Below, in pieces: positions 52,005-61,195 of a DNA stretch of 64,000 nucleotides. Position 1 is the stretch's first letter. Every line of letters begins with the position of its first letter. A model generated the notes under the pieces. The model was not told the origin of the DNA, ran no database searches, and saw nothing but the letters and a program-made list of their open reading frames with translations. A program made the position numbers and the translations under genes. The stretch covers positions 62,001 to 126,000 of the forward strand of contig NZ_JBLLVA010000004.1 in NCBI RefSeq assembly GCF_047739745.1, given 5' to 3'. Origin of the DNA: Pseudaminobacter sp047739745 (GTDB lineage Bacteria; Pseudomonadota; Alphaproteobacteria; Rhizobiales; Rhizobiaceae).

Positions 52005-52904
52005 ATGAGCCTTTCCCCGCTTCCATCCATCCTGCTCGAACCGCTGGTGCGGGCCGCTCTGCTCGAAGACCTCGGCCGCGCCGGCGACCTGACGACGGAT
52101 GCCATCGTGCCGGCCAACCAGCCGGCCGCCATGGCGCTTGTGGCGCGGCAGAACGGCGTCGTGGCCGGGCTCAACCTTGCCGGCATGGCTTTTCGCCTGA
52201 TCGATCCGGCCATCGAGATGACCATTGAACGCCCGGATGCGGCCGCGGTGTCTGCGGGAGAAGTCATCGCGACGGTCACCGGTCCCGCGCGTGGCTTGCT
52301 GACGGCAGAACGTGTCGCGTTGAATTTTCTCTGCCATTTGAGCGGCATTGCGACTGCAACCTCGGCGGTGGTCGAGGCGGTGCGCGGGCACAAGGCAAGA
52401 ATCGTCTGCACCCGCAAGACCACACCGGGCTTGCGGGCTGTCGAAAAATATGCGGTGCGCGCTGGCGGCGGCTCCAACCATCGCTTCGGCCTCGACGATG
52501 CGGTGCTGATCAAGGACAATCACGTAGCCATTGCCGGCGGCATTCGCCCCGCTGTCGAGCGGGCGCGAGCGAGCGTCGGCCATCTGATCAAGATAGAAGT
52601 CGAGGTCGACACGCTCCCCCAACTCGAAGATGCGCTACGGTTGGGCGTCGACGCCGTGCTGCTCGACAATATGACGCTGGAGGAGTTGCGCGAGGCTGTG
52701 CGAATGGTCGCCGGCCGCGCCGTAACGGAGGCTTCGGGGCGCGTCACGCCCGTCACGGCACCGGGCATCGCAGCCACGGGTGTCGACCTGATTTCGATCG
52801 GCTGGCTCACCCATAGCGCGCCGATCCTTGACATCGGGCTGGACACGGCAGCTCTGCCGGGGCAATGCGAACGACAGGCAGGGCAGGAACAGGAGACGAT
52901 ATGA
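52005..52904 (+). CDS. nadC: nicotinate-nucleotide pyrophosphorylase (carboxylating)
   Basis: 299-residue quinolinate phosphoribosyltransferase giving nicotinate mononucleotide. LLEDLGRAGDLTTDAI, ALNFLCHLSGIAT, CTRKTTPGLRAVEKYAVRAG in its central part, and DAVLIKDNH are diagnostic. It starts 5 bp after nadB and its stop overlaps the bioB start (ATGA), which physically ties NAD and biotin synthesis. Confidence 0.96.
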   Translation: MSLSPLPSILLEPLVRAALLEDLGRAGDLTTDAIVPANQPAAMALVARQNGVVAGLNLAGMAFRLIDPAIEMTIERPDAAAVSAGEVIATVTGPARGLLTAERVALNFLCHLSGIATATSAVVEAVRGHKARIVCTRKTTPGLRAVEKYAVRAGGGSNHRFGLDDAVLIKDNHVAIAGGIRPAVERARASVGHLIKIEVEVDTLPQLEDALRLGVDAVLLDNMTLEELREAVRMVAGRAVTEASGRVTPVTAPGIAATGVDLISIGWLTHSAPILDIGLDTAALPGQCERQAGQEQETI

Positions 52905-53899
52905 CCGCCGAGTTGCACCTGAACCGGACCACGAAACAGTGCGACAGCCTCCGCCCGAAATGGACTTCCGACGAAGCCCGGGCGATTTATGACTCACCCT
53001 TCAACGATCTCCTGTTTCGCGCACAGACGGTCCATCGCCAGAATTTCGATCCCAACCGTGTGCAACTCAGCCGGTTGCTCAGCATCAAGACCGGCGGATG
53101 TCCCGAGGATTGCGGCTATTGCAGCCAGTCGGCGCATCATGAATCCGGTCTCAAGGCCTCGAAGCTGATGGAAGTCCAGCGCGTGCTGGCCGAAGCGAAG
53201 AAGGCGCGCGATGCGGGCGCCACCCGTTATTGCATGGGCGCGGCCTGGCGCAGCCCCAAGGCGCGCGACATGGATGCGGTGGTTGCAATGGTCGAAGGGG
53301 TGAAGGCGCTCGGCATGGAGACCTGCATGACGCTGGGCATGCTCGATATCGACCAGGCCCAGCGGCTCAAGCAGGCCGGCCTCGACTACTACAACCACAA
53401 CATCGATACGTCCGAGCGCTACTACAGCGAAATCATCTCGACCCGCAGTTTCGCCGACCGCCTGGAAACGCTTGCGAATGTACGCGACAGCGGCATCAAG
53501 GTCTGCTGCGGCGGCATTGTCGGCATGGGCGAGGAAGCCTCAGACCGTATCGACATGCTGGTGACGCTGGCGAACCTGCCCGAGCATCCCGACAGCGTGC
53601 CAATCAACATGCTGATTCCGATCGAAGGTACGCCGCTCGCCGAGGCCGATCCCATCGCACCGATCGAATTTGTCCGCACCATAGCGCTTGCCCGCATCAT
53701 GATGCCGAAATCGCATGTGCGGCTGTCGGCCGGCCGTACTGCCATGAGCGACGAAATGCAGGCGCTGTGTTTCTTTGCCGGCGCGAATTCGATCTTCGTC
53801 GGCGATACATTGCTTACCGCTGAAAATCCTGAGGAAGACAAGGACACCGCGCTGTTTCGCCGTCTCGGTATCGAGCCGATGGAGCAGGGCGCCGCGTGA
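52901..53899 (+). CDS. bioB: biotin synthase
   Basis: 332-residue radical SAM enzyme inserting sulfur into dethiobiotin. The SAM cluster motif CX3CX2C is C67, C71 and C74 (CPEDCGYC). The auxiliary cluster ligands lie in ETCMTLGML and KVCCGGIVGMGE, with Arg in RLSAGR. The ATG at 52901 has AGGAGAC 6 bp ahead and overlaps nadC, against an upstream start at 52865. Overlaps bioF by 4 bp. Confidence 0.97.
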   Translation: MTAELHLNRTTKQCDSLRPKWTSDEARAIYDSPFNDLLFRAQTVHRQNFDPNRVQLSRLLSIKTGGCPEDCGYCSQSAHHESGLKASKLMEVQRVLAEAKKARDAGATRYCMGAAWRSPKARDMDAVVAMVEGVKALGMETCMTLGMLDIDQAQRLKQAGLDYYNHNIDTSERYYSEIISTRSFADRLETLANVRDSGIKVCCGGIVGMGEEASDRIDMLVTLANLPEHPDSVPINMLIPIEGTPLAEADPIAPIEFVRTIALARIMMPKSHVRLSAGRTAMSDEMQALCFFAGANSIFVGDTLLTAENPEEDKDTALFRRLGIEPMEQGAA

Positions 53900-55044
53900 C
53901 CGGATCGGTATGGACCGACCGCTACGAAGCGAACTTGCGAGGTCTTGCCCGAAAGAGCCGGCTGCGCGCGCTTGTCCCGCGCGACGGCCTCGACTTCGCC
54001 TCGAACGACTATCTCGGGCTCGCCCGTTGCAGCAGGCTTTCCGATGCGGTTGCGACCGCGCTTGCCAACGGCACATCGGTCGGCGCCACGGGATCGCGCC
54101 TTTTGCGCGGCAACGACCCCGAGCACGAGGCGCTGGAGGCGCGGGCGGCGGATTTTTTCGGTGCCGAGCGTGCGCTGTTCTTTGGCGGCGGCTATATCGC
54201 CAATTTCGCCGTGCTGACGACGCTGCCACAAAAGGGCGATCTCGTCCTACTCGACGAACTTATCCACGCCAGCGCCCATGAGGGTGCTCGCGCCGGACGC
54301 GCGCAGATGCGCGAGGTGCGCCACAACGATCCGGCTGCGGCCGAGGATGTGATCCGCGCATGGCGCGCCACCGGAGGCACCGGGCGACCGTGGATCGTCG
54401 TGGAAAGCCTCTACAGCATGGACGGCGATTTCGCTCCACTGGAGGACCTGATGGCGCTTGCGGATCGCCATGATGCCTTCCTCTTCATCGACGAAGCACA
54501 TGCCACCGGCATCTATGGACCGGAAGGGCGCGGCCTGGCACACGAACTTGAAGGCCGCGACAATGTCGTGGTGCTGCACACCTGCGGCAAGGCGCTTGGC
54601 GCGGCAGGCGCGCTGGTCACAGCCTCGGCTCCCCTCATCGACTATCTGGTCAACCGATGCCGGCCCTTCATCTACGCCACGGCGCCTTCGCCGCTGATGG
54701 CGGTGGCCGCATTGGAAGCGCTGGCCATCCTTGGCGACGAACCTGAACGGCGCGAACGGCTCGCGCGTCTTGTCGCCCTGGCGGGTGAGGAAGCGGCAGT
54801 TCGCTGCGGAGTAAAACCAAGCGGCTCGCAGATACTGCCCATCGTCATCGGCGACAATGGGCGGGCGATGGCGCTGGCCGGCGCGCTCCAGGAGCGGGGC
54901 TTCGACGTGCGCGGCATTCGCCCGCCGACCGTTCCGGAAGGCACCGCGCGCCTGAGGGTCTCGCTCACACTCAATGTAGAGGCGGCGGATGTATCGGCGC
55001 TGTTTGCCGCCCTTGCCGAGGAATTGGAGCGCGCGGACGCATGA
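53896..55044 (+). CDS. bioF: 8-amino-7-oxononanoate synthase
   Basis: 382-residue PLP enzyme condensing pimeloyl-ACP (or -CoA) with alanine. K232 in HTCGKALGAAG binds PLP. LDFASNDYLGLA, FFGGGYIANFAVL, DELIHASAHEG and FIDEAHATGIYG are the conserved blocks of this alpha-oxoamine synthase. Its GTG start overlaps bioB (GTGA), and the end overlaps bioD by 4 bp. Confidence 0.95.
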   Translation: MTGSVWTDRYEANLRGLARKSRLRALVPRDGLDFASNDYLGLARCSRLSDAVATALANGTSVGATGSRLLRGNDPEHEALEARAADFFGAERALFFGGGYIANFAVLTTLPQKGDLVLLDELIHASAHEGARAGRAQMREVRHNDPAAAEDVIRAWRATGGTGRPWIVVESLYSMDGDFAPLEDLMALADRHDAFLFIDEAHATGIYGPEGRGLAHELEGRDNVVVLHTCGKALGAAGALVTASAPLIDYLVNRCRPFIYATAPSPLMAVAALEALAILGDEPERRERLARLVALAGEEAAVRCGVKPSGSQILPIVIGDNGRAMALAGALQERGFDVRGIRPPTVPEGTARLRVSLTLNVEAADVSALFAALAEELERADA

Positions 55045-55679
55045 GCACACGTATTGTCGTTACCGGCACCGATACGGGCATCGGCAAGACGGTGTTTGCC
55101 GCCGGACTCACCAACCTGCTCGACGGCGTCTACTGGAAGCCGGTGCAGTCGGGTCTCGAAGAGGAGACAGACAGCGAGATCGTACGCCGGCTTGCCGATC
55201 TACCGGCCGAACGGGTGCTTCCCGAAGCCTATCGCCTCTCTGCGCCACTCTCGCCTCATCGCGCTGCCGAGATCGACGGGCTGGCGATTGATGCCGGCAA
55301 CATCATGCTGCCGCCCACCCAACGTCCTCTGATTGTCGAAGGCGCCGGGGGCCTGATGGTGCCGCTCAATCGGGAGACACTGTTCATCGATGTCTTCGCG
55401 CGATGGGGCGCACCGGTCGTGCTCTGCGCGCGCACCGGGCTCGGCACGATCAATCACACCTTGCTGTCGATCGAGGCGCTGCGCCGCCGGTCAATTCCGC
55501 TGCTCGGCGTCGCCTTTATCGGCGAGGAGATGACGGATACGCAGCGCACGATCGCCGAAATCGGCAAGCTGCGCGTGCTCGGCCGACTGCCCCGGCTTGA
55601 CCCGCTGACACCCGACAGTCTCGCCGCAGCCATGCGGACATCGTTCAACGCCGCAGCCTTCCGCGAGGATCAGCCATGA
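55041..55679 (+). CDS. bioD: dethiobiotin synthetase
   Basis: 212-residue ATP-dependent enzyme closing the ureido ring. P-loop GTDTGIGKT at 9-17, the substrate Lys in WKPVQSG, and VEGAGGLMVPL matching the metal-binding strand. Overlaps bioF and bioA by 4 bp each. Confidence 0.95.
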   Translation: MSTRIVVTGTDTGIGKTVFAAGLTNLLDGVYWKPVQSGLEEETDSEIVRRLADLPAERVLPEAYRLSAPLSPHRAAEIDGLAIDAGNIMLPPTQRPLIVEGAGGLMVPLNRETLFIDVFARWGAPVVLCARTGLGTINHTLLSIEALRRRSIPLLGVAFIGEEMTDTQRTIAEIGKLRVLGRLPRLDPLTPDSLAAAMRTSFNAAAFREDQP

Positions 55680-56941
55680 GCCGCTCCGCCGTCTGGCATC
55701 CTTTCACCCAGCATGCCACCGAACCTGTGCCGCCGCGCATTGCGCGAACCGAAGGCGCCTACCTCGAAACCGCCGACGGCAAACGCATCCTGGATGCGAT
55801 TTCATCCTGGTGGGTGATCACCCACGGCCACCGGCACCCGAGAATCGTCGAGGCGATCAGCGAAGCGACCGCGACCCTCGACCAGGTGATTTTCGCCGGA
55901 CTCAGCCACGAACCGGCCGAGCGCCTTGCTTCCGCCCTGGTCGAAATGGCGCCAGCCGGACTCGACTGGGTGTTCTATTCCGACAGCGGGTCGACCAGCG
56001 TCGAGGTCGCGCTCAAGATGGCGCTCGGTTTCCACCGCAACATTGGCGCGCCGCGCTCGCGCATCGTCGTCACGGAGCACAGCTATCACGGCGACACGAT
56101 CGGCACGATGAGCGTCGGCGCTCGCGGTGTCTTCAATGCGGCCTATGAGCCGCTGCTGTTCGAGGTCGACACAATCCCCTTTCCTTCCACCGGGCGTGAA
56201 CAGGAAATGCTCGACCGCTTCGAAGCGCTGTCGCGCTCCGGCGAGGCGGCAGCCCTGATCGTCGAACCTCTGGTTCTCGGCGCCGGCGGCATGCTTATGT
56301 ATCCGCCTTCCGTGCTCACCGAACTCAAGCGCATCGCCGAGGCATCCGGCACGCTCCTCATCGCAGACGAGGTGATGACCGGCTGGGGCCGCACCGGCAC
56401 CATGTTCGCCTGCGAGCAGGCCGGCATCTCGCCCGACATATTGTGCACGTCGAAGGGCTTGACCGGCGGGTCGGTGCCACTCGCCGCGACCCTGGCGACC
56501 GATGCCGTCTTCCGCGCCCACTATTCCGAAGACCGCGCCAAAACCTTCTTCCATTCGAGTTCCTACACTGCCAACCCGATTGCCTGCGCGGCAGCGCTTG
56601 CCAATGTAGGCATCTGGCGCGAGGAGCCTGTCATCGAGCGCATCGCGGCGCTGTCGCGGATGCAGGCAGACAAGATCTCGCGTTTCCGCGACGATCCGCG
56701 TTTCGAGAATGTCCGTTCAACCGGAACCATCGCAGCGTTGGATCTGCGCGTCGGCAGAGCGGGGTATCTGGCGGAGGTCGGCCCCAGGCTGCGTGCCTTC
56801 TTTCTGGAGCGCGGGCTCCTCCTCAGGCCGCTCGGCAATGTCATCTATGTGCTGCCGCCCTATTGCGTGACATCGGATGAACTTGACCGTCTCTACGACG
56901 CCGTCGATGAGGCGGCCGATATCGTGCGAGCCGTGCGGTGA
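55676..56941 (+). CDS. bioA: adenosylmethionine--8-amino-7-oxononanoate transaminase
   Basis: 421-residue class III PLP aminotransferase using SAM as amino donor to make 7,8-diaminopelargonate. K260 in CTSKGLTGG is the PLP lysine; SSWWVITHGHRHP, FYSDSGSTSVEVALKMA and ADEVMTGWGRTG are typical. The SSWW sequence near the N-terminus is characteristic of BioA rather than other class III enzymes. Overlaps bioD and bioZ. Confidence 0.95.
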   Translation: MSRSAVWHPFTQHATEPVPPRIARTEGAYLETADGKRILDAISSWWVITHGHRHPRIVEAISEATATLDQVIFAGLSHEPAERLASALVEMAPAGLDWVFYSDSGSTSVEVALKMALGFHRNIGAPRSRIVVTEHSYHGDTIGTMSVGARGVFNAAYEPLLFEVDTIPFPSTGREQEMLDRFEALSRSGEAAALIVEPLVLGAGGMLMYPPSVLTELKRIAEASGTLLIADEVMTGWGRTGTMFACEQAGISPDILCTSKGLTGGSVPLAATLATDAVFRAHYSEDRAKTFFHSSSYTANPIACAAALANVGIWREEPVIERIAALSRMQADKISRFRDDPRFENVRSTGTIAALDLRVGRAGYLAEVGPRLRAFFLERGLLLRPLGNVIYVLPPYCVTSDELDRLYDAVDEAADIVRAVR

Positions 56942-57921
56942 ACAGGACGGCGTGTTTCCTCGGCTTCGGCCATCACGTTCCGGCCCGCAAAGTGCCTAAT
57001 GCCGAGATCGAGGCCAGCCTCGAGCTGGAAGACGGCTGGATCGAAAGACGCACCGGCATACGCTCGCGCTTCTGGGCCCTGCCCGGCGATACGCTGTCGG
57101 AACTAGCAGCCAGAGCCGGCGAAATGGCGCTCCAAACATCCGGCCTCGACCGTGGCGATATCGGGCTGATGCTGCTCGCCACTTCGACGCCCGATCATCT
57201 GCTGCCGCCGAGCGCCCCGCTCGTGGCGCATCGGCTTGGTCTTGATCGCGCCGGGGCAGTCGATCTGGCTGGTGCCTGCGCCGGCTTCATCTATGCCCTG
57301 GCCTTCGCCGAGGGCTTCGTGCGCCTGCATGGCCAGCCGGCACTCGTCATCGCCGCCAATATACTGAGCCGTCGCATCAACCCGGCCGAGCGGGCAAGTG
57401 CGGTGCTGTTTGCCGATGCAGCGGGCGCGGTCGCGCTTGGTCCTTCCGCCGATCCGGATCGGGGCATCCTCGGCGCGTCGGTTGCGTCCGATGGCTCGGC
57501 CTATGAATTGATCCGGATTCCGGCGGGCGGCAGCAACCGGCCGTTCGCGGAAGACCTTGATATCGCTGAAACGCGCATGACCATTGCCGACGGCCACAAG
57601 GTGTTCGTCAAAGCGGTGGAGATGATATCCCGCTGCTCGGCCGAAGCGCTTGCTGCTGCCGAGATGACTGCCGACCGCGTCGACCGCTTCATCCCCCATC
57701 AGGCCAATGCGCGCATTTTCGATGCCGTGGGCAAGAATCTCGGCATCGCCTGCGACAGAACCGTCAGGACCATCGCCGAATACGGCAATTCGTCGGCCGC
57801 CACCATCGCGCTGTCCCTGTCGCTGTCGCATCAGGCCAAGCCGCTGCGCCCTGGCGAAAGGCTGTTGCTGGCTGCGGCCGGTGCCGGGCTCACTGGCGGC
57901 GCGCTCCTGGTTGGCGCATAG
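56938..57921 (+). CDS. bioZ: BioZ, 3-oxoacyl-ACP synthase III-like, biotin precursor synthesis
   Basis: 327-residue FabH-fold ketosynthase with the triad C114 (AGACAGF), H254 (PHQANARI) and N284 (EYGNSSAAT). In other alphaproteobacteria BioZ condenses glutaryl-CoA or glutaryl-ACP, from lysine breakdown, with malonyl-ACP to start pimeloyl-ACP, replacing BioC/BioH. The order bioBFDAZ is the one known from Mesorhizobium, Brucella and Agrobacterium relatives. The GTG start overlaps bioA (GTGA). The general FabH for fatty acid synthesis is expected elsewhere; position in the bio operon decides the call. Confidence 0.92.
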   Translation: MNRTACFLGFGHHVPARKVPNAEIEASLELEDGWIERRTGIRSRFWALPGDTLSELAARAGEMALQTSGLDRGDIGLMLLATSTPDHLLPPSAPLVAHRLGLDRAGAVDLAGACAGFIYALAFAEGFVRLHGQPALVIAANILSRRINPAERASAVLFADAAGAVALGPSADPDRGILGASVASDGSAYELIRIPAGGSNRPFAEDLDIAETRMTIADGHKVFVKAVEMISRCSAEALAAAEMTADRVDRFIPHQANARIFDAVGKNLGIACDRTVRTIAEYGNSSAATIALSLSLSHQAKPLRPGERLLLAAAGAGLTGGALLVGA

Positions 57922-57937
57922 CGCCGCCCGGTCTGTG

Positions 57938-58942
57938 TCACGCCTCCAACGCCACGACGGACGTGCAATCGCCTGCCTTGACCAAGCCTGGGAAATGCCG
58001 CGCCACGAGAATGCCGGACATTTTCGCGCGGATTTCCTGCGGCGCGATGCCGGTGCGGCCGATGGCATGGATACGCGCCACGACATCGCCTTGCGCGACA
58101 GGCTCCCCCAGGTCCACCATCGTCTCGATCATTCCGTCCTCCTCTGCAAAGGAGAAGCAATCACCGGAGGGCATATCGAGCCAGCGGGTTCGAGTCTTCT
58201 CGACCGCACCACTTACGATGCCCGCATGGCGCAGGACGTTTAAGACACCCACTCGCGCAATCCGCACAGTTTCGGCGCGCGACGTGCCGCCGCCGCCAAG
58301 CTCCGTCGTCACGAAGACCTTGCCCATCTCCTCGGCGGCGGTGTCGTACATGCCAACCGCGTCGATCTCGAGCATCTTCACCGAGAAGGGCGCGGAAAAT
58401 GCCTCCACCGCCGCGAATGCCGCCTGTTCCTGCTTCTTGTCGGGCAGGATATGAGCGGCGCAGAACGGCAGGAAATCGAGCGTCCTGCCGCCGGAATGGA
58501 AGTCGAGCACCAGATCGGCGCGAGGCAAAAGCGCGCGCTGAAAGTAATCGGCGATCTTTTCCGTCACCGTGCCGTCGGGTCGGCCGGGAAAGGCACGGTT
58601 CATATTGCCCTTGTCGATGGGCGAGGTGCGCGTGCCGGCGCGAAAGGCCGGATAATTCATCGCGGGAACGATAATGACCGTTCCGGTTACGCTTCGTGGA
58701 TCGAGCGTGCGCGCCAGCTCGTACAATGCCAACGGCCCTTCATATTCGTCGCCATGATTGCCGCCGGTCAGTAGCGCCGTGGGACCGCTGCCGTTGCGGA
58801 TCACGCAGATCGGGATCATCACCGATCCCCATGCGGAATCGTCACGGCTGTAAGGCAGGCGCAGGAAGCCGTGCTGGACGCCATCCCGATCGAAATCGAC
58901 GGTGGAAACGATCGGAGACGGGCGCAAGCTATTCGCAGACAT
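57938..58942 (-). CDS. doeB: N-alpha-acetyl-L-2,4-diaminobutyrate deacetylase (DoeB/EutE)
   Basis: 334-residue zinc carboxypeptidase-fold deacylase of the succinylglutamate desuccinylase/aspartoacylase family. Metal ligands are H63 and E66 (GGNHGDEYEG) and H149 (LDFHSGG); TTELGGGGT holds the catalytic Glu. In ectoine breakdown it frees diaminobutyrate from N-alpha-acetyl-diaminobutyrate. It is the last gene of the operon, 7 bp after doeA, and converges on bioZ with 16 bp between. Without the neighbours it would be annotated only as an AstE-like protein. Confidence 0.9.
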   Translation of the reverse strand: MSANSLRPSPIVSTVDFDRDGVQHGFLRLPYSRDDSAWGSVMIPICVIRNGSGPTALLTGGNHGDEYEGPLALYELARTLDPRSVTGTVIIVPAMNYPAFRAGTRTSPIDKGNMNRAFPGRPDGTVTEKIADYFQRALLPRADLVLDFHSGGRTLDFLPFCAAHILPDKKQEQAAFAAVEAFSAPFSVKMLEIDAVGMYDTAAEEMGKVFVTTELGGGGTSRAETVRIARVGVLNVLRHAGIVSGAVEKTRTRWLDMPSGDCFSFAEEDGMIETMVDLGEPVAQGDVVARIHAIGRTGIAPQEIRAKMSGILVARHFPGLVKAGDCTSVVALEA

Positions 58943-58949
58943 CTCGGCC

Positions 58950-60128
58950 TCAGTCCTTCACCACCAGCTTGCGCGGCACATCGGCCAGGCATTCCACGCC
59001 CGTTTCGGTGATGAGTATGGACTCGGTGATCTCCAGCCCCATCGTCTCCAGCCAGAGGCCGGTCATGAAATGGAAGGTCATGCCCGGCTTCAGCTCGGTG
59101 CGGTCGCCGGGGCGCAGGCTCATTGTGCGCTCGCCCCAATCCGGCGGATAGGAAAGGCCGATCGGATAGCCGGTGCGGTTGTCCTTGACGATGCCGTACT
59201 TCTTCAAAACGGCAAAGAAGGCGTTGGCAATGTCCTCGCAGGTGTTGCCGGGCCTGGCTGCCGCCAACCCCGCTTCCATGCCTTCCAGCGTCGCCTTCTC
59301 GGCGTCCAGGAACGCTTGCGTCGGCTTGCCGAGGAAGACCGTTCGCGACAGCGGACAGTGATAGCGGTGATAGCAGCCGGCGATCTCGAAAAAGGTGCCC
59401 TCGCCCGATTTCATCGGCTTGTCGTCCCAGGTGAGATGCGGGGCGGAGGCATCCTCGCCCGACGGCAGCAGCGGCACGATGGCCGGGTAGTCGCCGCCTA
59501 TTCCATCCACCCCGCGCGTGCCGGCGTCATAGATCTCGGCTACCAGATCGCATTTGCGCATCCCAACCTCGATCTTGTCGACGATGCGGGCGTGCATGGC
59601 CTCCACGATGCGGGCGGCCCTGCGCATGTAATCGATCTCGGTCGGGCTTTTCACCGCGCGTTGCCAGTTGACCAGGGCCGTGGCGTCGACGAAGCGGGCG
59701 TTGGGAAGGTGCTTCTGCAGCGAAGCGAATGCGGCGGCCGAGAACCAGTAATTGTCCATTTCGACGCCGATTCTCTTCGCTCCCCCGCCTCGATCCGCGA
59801 GAAGCTGAGCCAGGAAGTCCATCGGATGGCGTTCGGTCGACTGCACGTAGTGGTCGGCATAGCCGACGATGTTCTCGTGGCTGAGATAGGCCGTGCGCTT
59901 GGCGCCGTTTGCGTCCTGGCCGCGCCCGTACCAGACCGGCTGCCCTTCCGGCGGCACGATGACCGCCTGGTGCACGTAGAACGACCAGCCGTCATAGCCG
60001 GTCAGCCACGCCATATTGGACGGGTCGCTGACGATCAACAGATCGACACCCTTCGCCTCCATGGCCTTGCGCGTTTTGGCGAGGCGGTCGGCATATTCCT
60101 CGCGCGTGAATTTGAGATTGGGCTGCAT
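58950..60128 (-). CDS. doeA: ectoine hydrolase (DoeA/EutD)
   Basis: 392-residue member of the M24 creatinase/prolidase fold: an N-terminal creatinase-like domain (about 1-150) and a C-terminal pita-bread domain. It opens the ectoine ring to N-acetyl-diaminobutyrate. HCPLSRTVFLG and the final LEITESILITETG follow the family; several usual metal ligands of the peptidases are replaced, as is normal for DoeA. The ATG at 60128 has AGGA 9 bp ahead; an upstream in-frame start at 60245 would run into eutC. Confidence 0.91.
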   Translation of the reverse strand: MQPNLKFTREEYADRLAKTRKAMEAKGVDLLIVSDPSNMAWLTGYDGWSFYVHQAVIVPPEGQPVWYGRGQDANGAKRTAYLSHENIVGYADHYVQSTERHPMDFLAQLLADRGGGAKRIGVEMDNYWFSAAAFASLQKHLPNARFVDATALVNWQRAVKSPTEIDYMRRAARIVEAMHARIVDKIEVGMRKCDLVAEIYDAGTRGVDGIGGDYPAIVPLLPSGEDASAPHLTWDDKPMKSGEGTFFEIAGCYHRYHCPLSRTVFLGKPTQAFLDAEKATLEGMEAGLAAARPGNTCEDIANAFFAVLKKYGIVKDNRTGYPIGLSYPPDWGERTMSLRPGDRTELKPGMTFHFMTGLWLETMGLEITESILITETGVECLADVPRKLVVKD

Positions 60129-60165
60129 TTCGACATGTCCTGGTTTGTTGAGCCTTGTGGCCGCA

Positions 60166-61158
60166 TCAGTTCTGGAAGATCGTTCCGGCGCCGGCCGCTC
60201 TGGCGCGGTCGCGAGCGAACGTGGCAATCGCCGTATCCTGCACACCGGTGCCGGTCAGGTCGCCCAGTGTGATGTCGCTCGGCGAGCGCCTCCCATGCCG
60301 CTGGCCGGAGATGATCTGGCCGAGCTCGGCAATGTCGGCATCGGCGGCGATCAGGCCGGCTTCAATGGCATGATGCAGCTCGCCGAGCCTGCGCGTCTGG
60401 CGAGCGCTGTCGGCGACGTAAAGATCGGCCATGCGGATCACCGCCGGCGCGATCTCGTTCTTATGCTCGGCGTCGGAGCCCATGGCGGTGATGTGCTGGC
60501 CTGATGAAACGAAGCCAGCGTGGATCAGCGGTGCGGTCGCCGGCGTCGTCGTCACAATCACGTCAGCGGCGGCCGCGGCTTTCTCCGCATCGGACTCGAA
60601 GCGCACCGAAATGCCCAGCCTTTCACGCATTTCCGCCGCCGCCGCTTGCCCCCGGACAGCGTCGCGCGCCCAGATGCGCGCCTCGGTGATCGGCCGCACC
60701 AGCTTCAGTGCCTCAAGCTGGAGTTTCGCCTGCATGCCGGCGCCGAAGATTGCCGCGACAGCCGAATCCGTTCGTGAAAGATGTTTCGCGGCCACCGCGC
60801 CGGCAGCGGCCGTGCGGATATCGGTCAGGTAGCCATTGTCGATCAGCAGCGCTTCGGTGAGCCCGGTCTTGGCCGACAGCAGCACCATCATGCCGTTGGT
60901 GCTGGGCAGGCCAAGCTTCGGATTGTCGAAGAAACCGGGGCTGATCTTGATGGCAAAGCCGTCGATGCCGGGCACATAGGCCGTCTTGACGTCGACCTCG
61001 CCGCGATGCTCGGGAATATCGAGGCGCAGGATCGGCGGCATGGCCACAGGCAACGTCGCCAGCGCGCGAAAGGCGTTCTCCACGCAGGCTATCGCCTCGA
61101 GATCAAGCTTCACCACCCGGCGCAGTTCCGCTTCGGTGAGAATGGTCATCGAAGGCAT
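60166..61158 (-). CDS. eutC: ectoine utilization protein EutC (ornithine cyclodeaminase family)
   Basis: 330 residues of the ornithine cyclodeaminase/mu-crystallin fold, with VKTAYVPG-type substrate segment, GYLTDIRTAAAGAVAAKHL, the NAD motif IFGAGMQAKLQLEAL and TTTPATAPLIHAGFV. In ectoine operons EutC is thought to act on the hydroxyectoine branch together with EutB. The start with GGAGACC ahead is at 61158. The symbol here is that of ectoine use and not ethanolamine ammonia-lyase. Confidence 0.9.
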   Translation of the reverse strand: MPSMTILTEAELRRVVKLDLEAIACVENAFRALATLPVAMPPILRLDIPEHRGEVDVKTAYVPGIDGFAIKISPGFFDNPKLGLPSTNGMMVLLSAKTGLTEALLIDNGYLTDIRTAAAGAVAAKHLSRTDSAVAAIFGAGMQAKLQLEALKLVRPITEARIWARDAVRGQAAAAEMRERLGISVRFESDAEKAAAAADVIVTTTPATAPLIHAGFVSSGQHITAMGSDAEHKNEIAPAVIRMADLYVADSARQTRRLGELHHAIEAGLIAADADIAELGQIISGQRHGRRSPSDITLGDLTGTGVQDTAIATFARDRARAAGAGTIFQN

Positions 61159-61195
61159 GGAAAGGTCTCCTTGACTTGAGGGCGGGTCCACTCGG

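Noticed and set aside
56938..57921. Annotation as housekeeping FabH
   Set aside because: The catalytic triad is shared, but the overlapping place at the end of bioBFDA marks it as BioZ.
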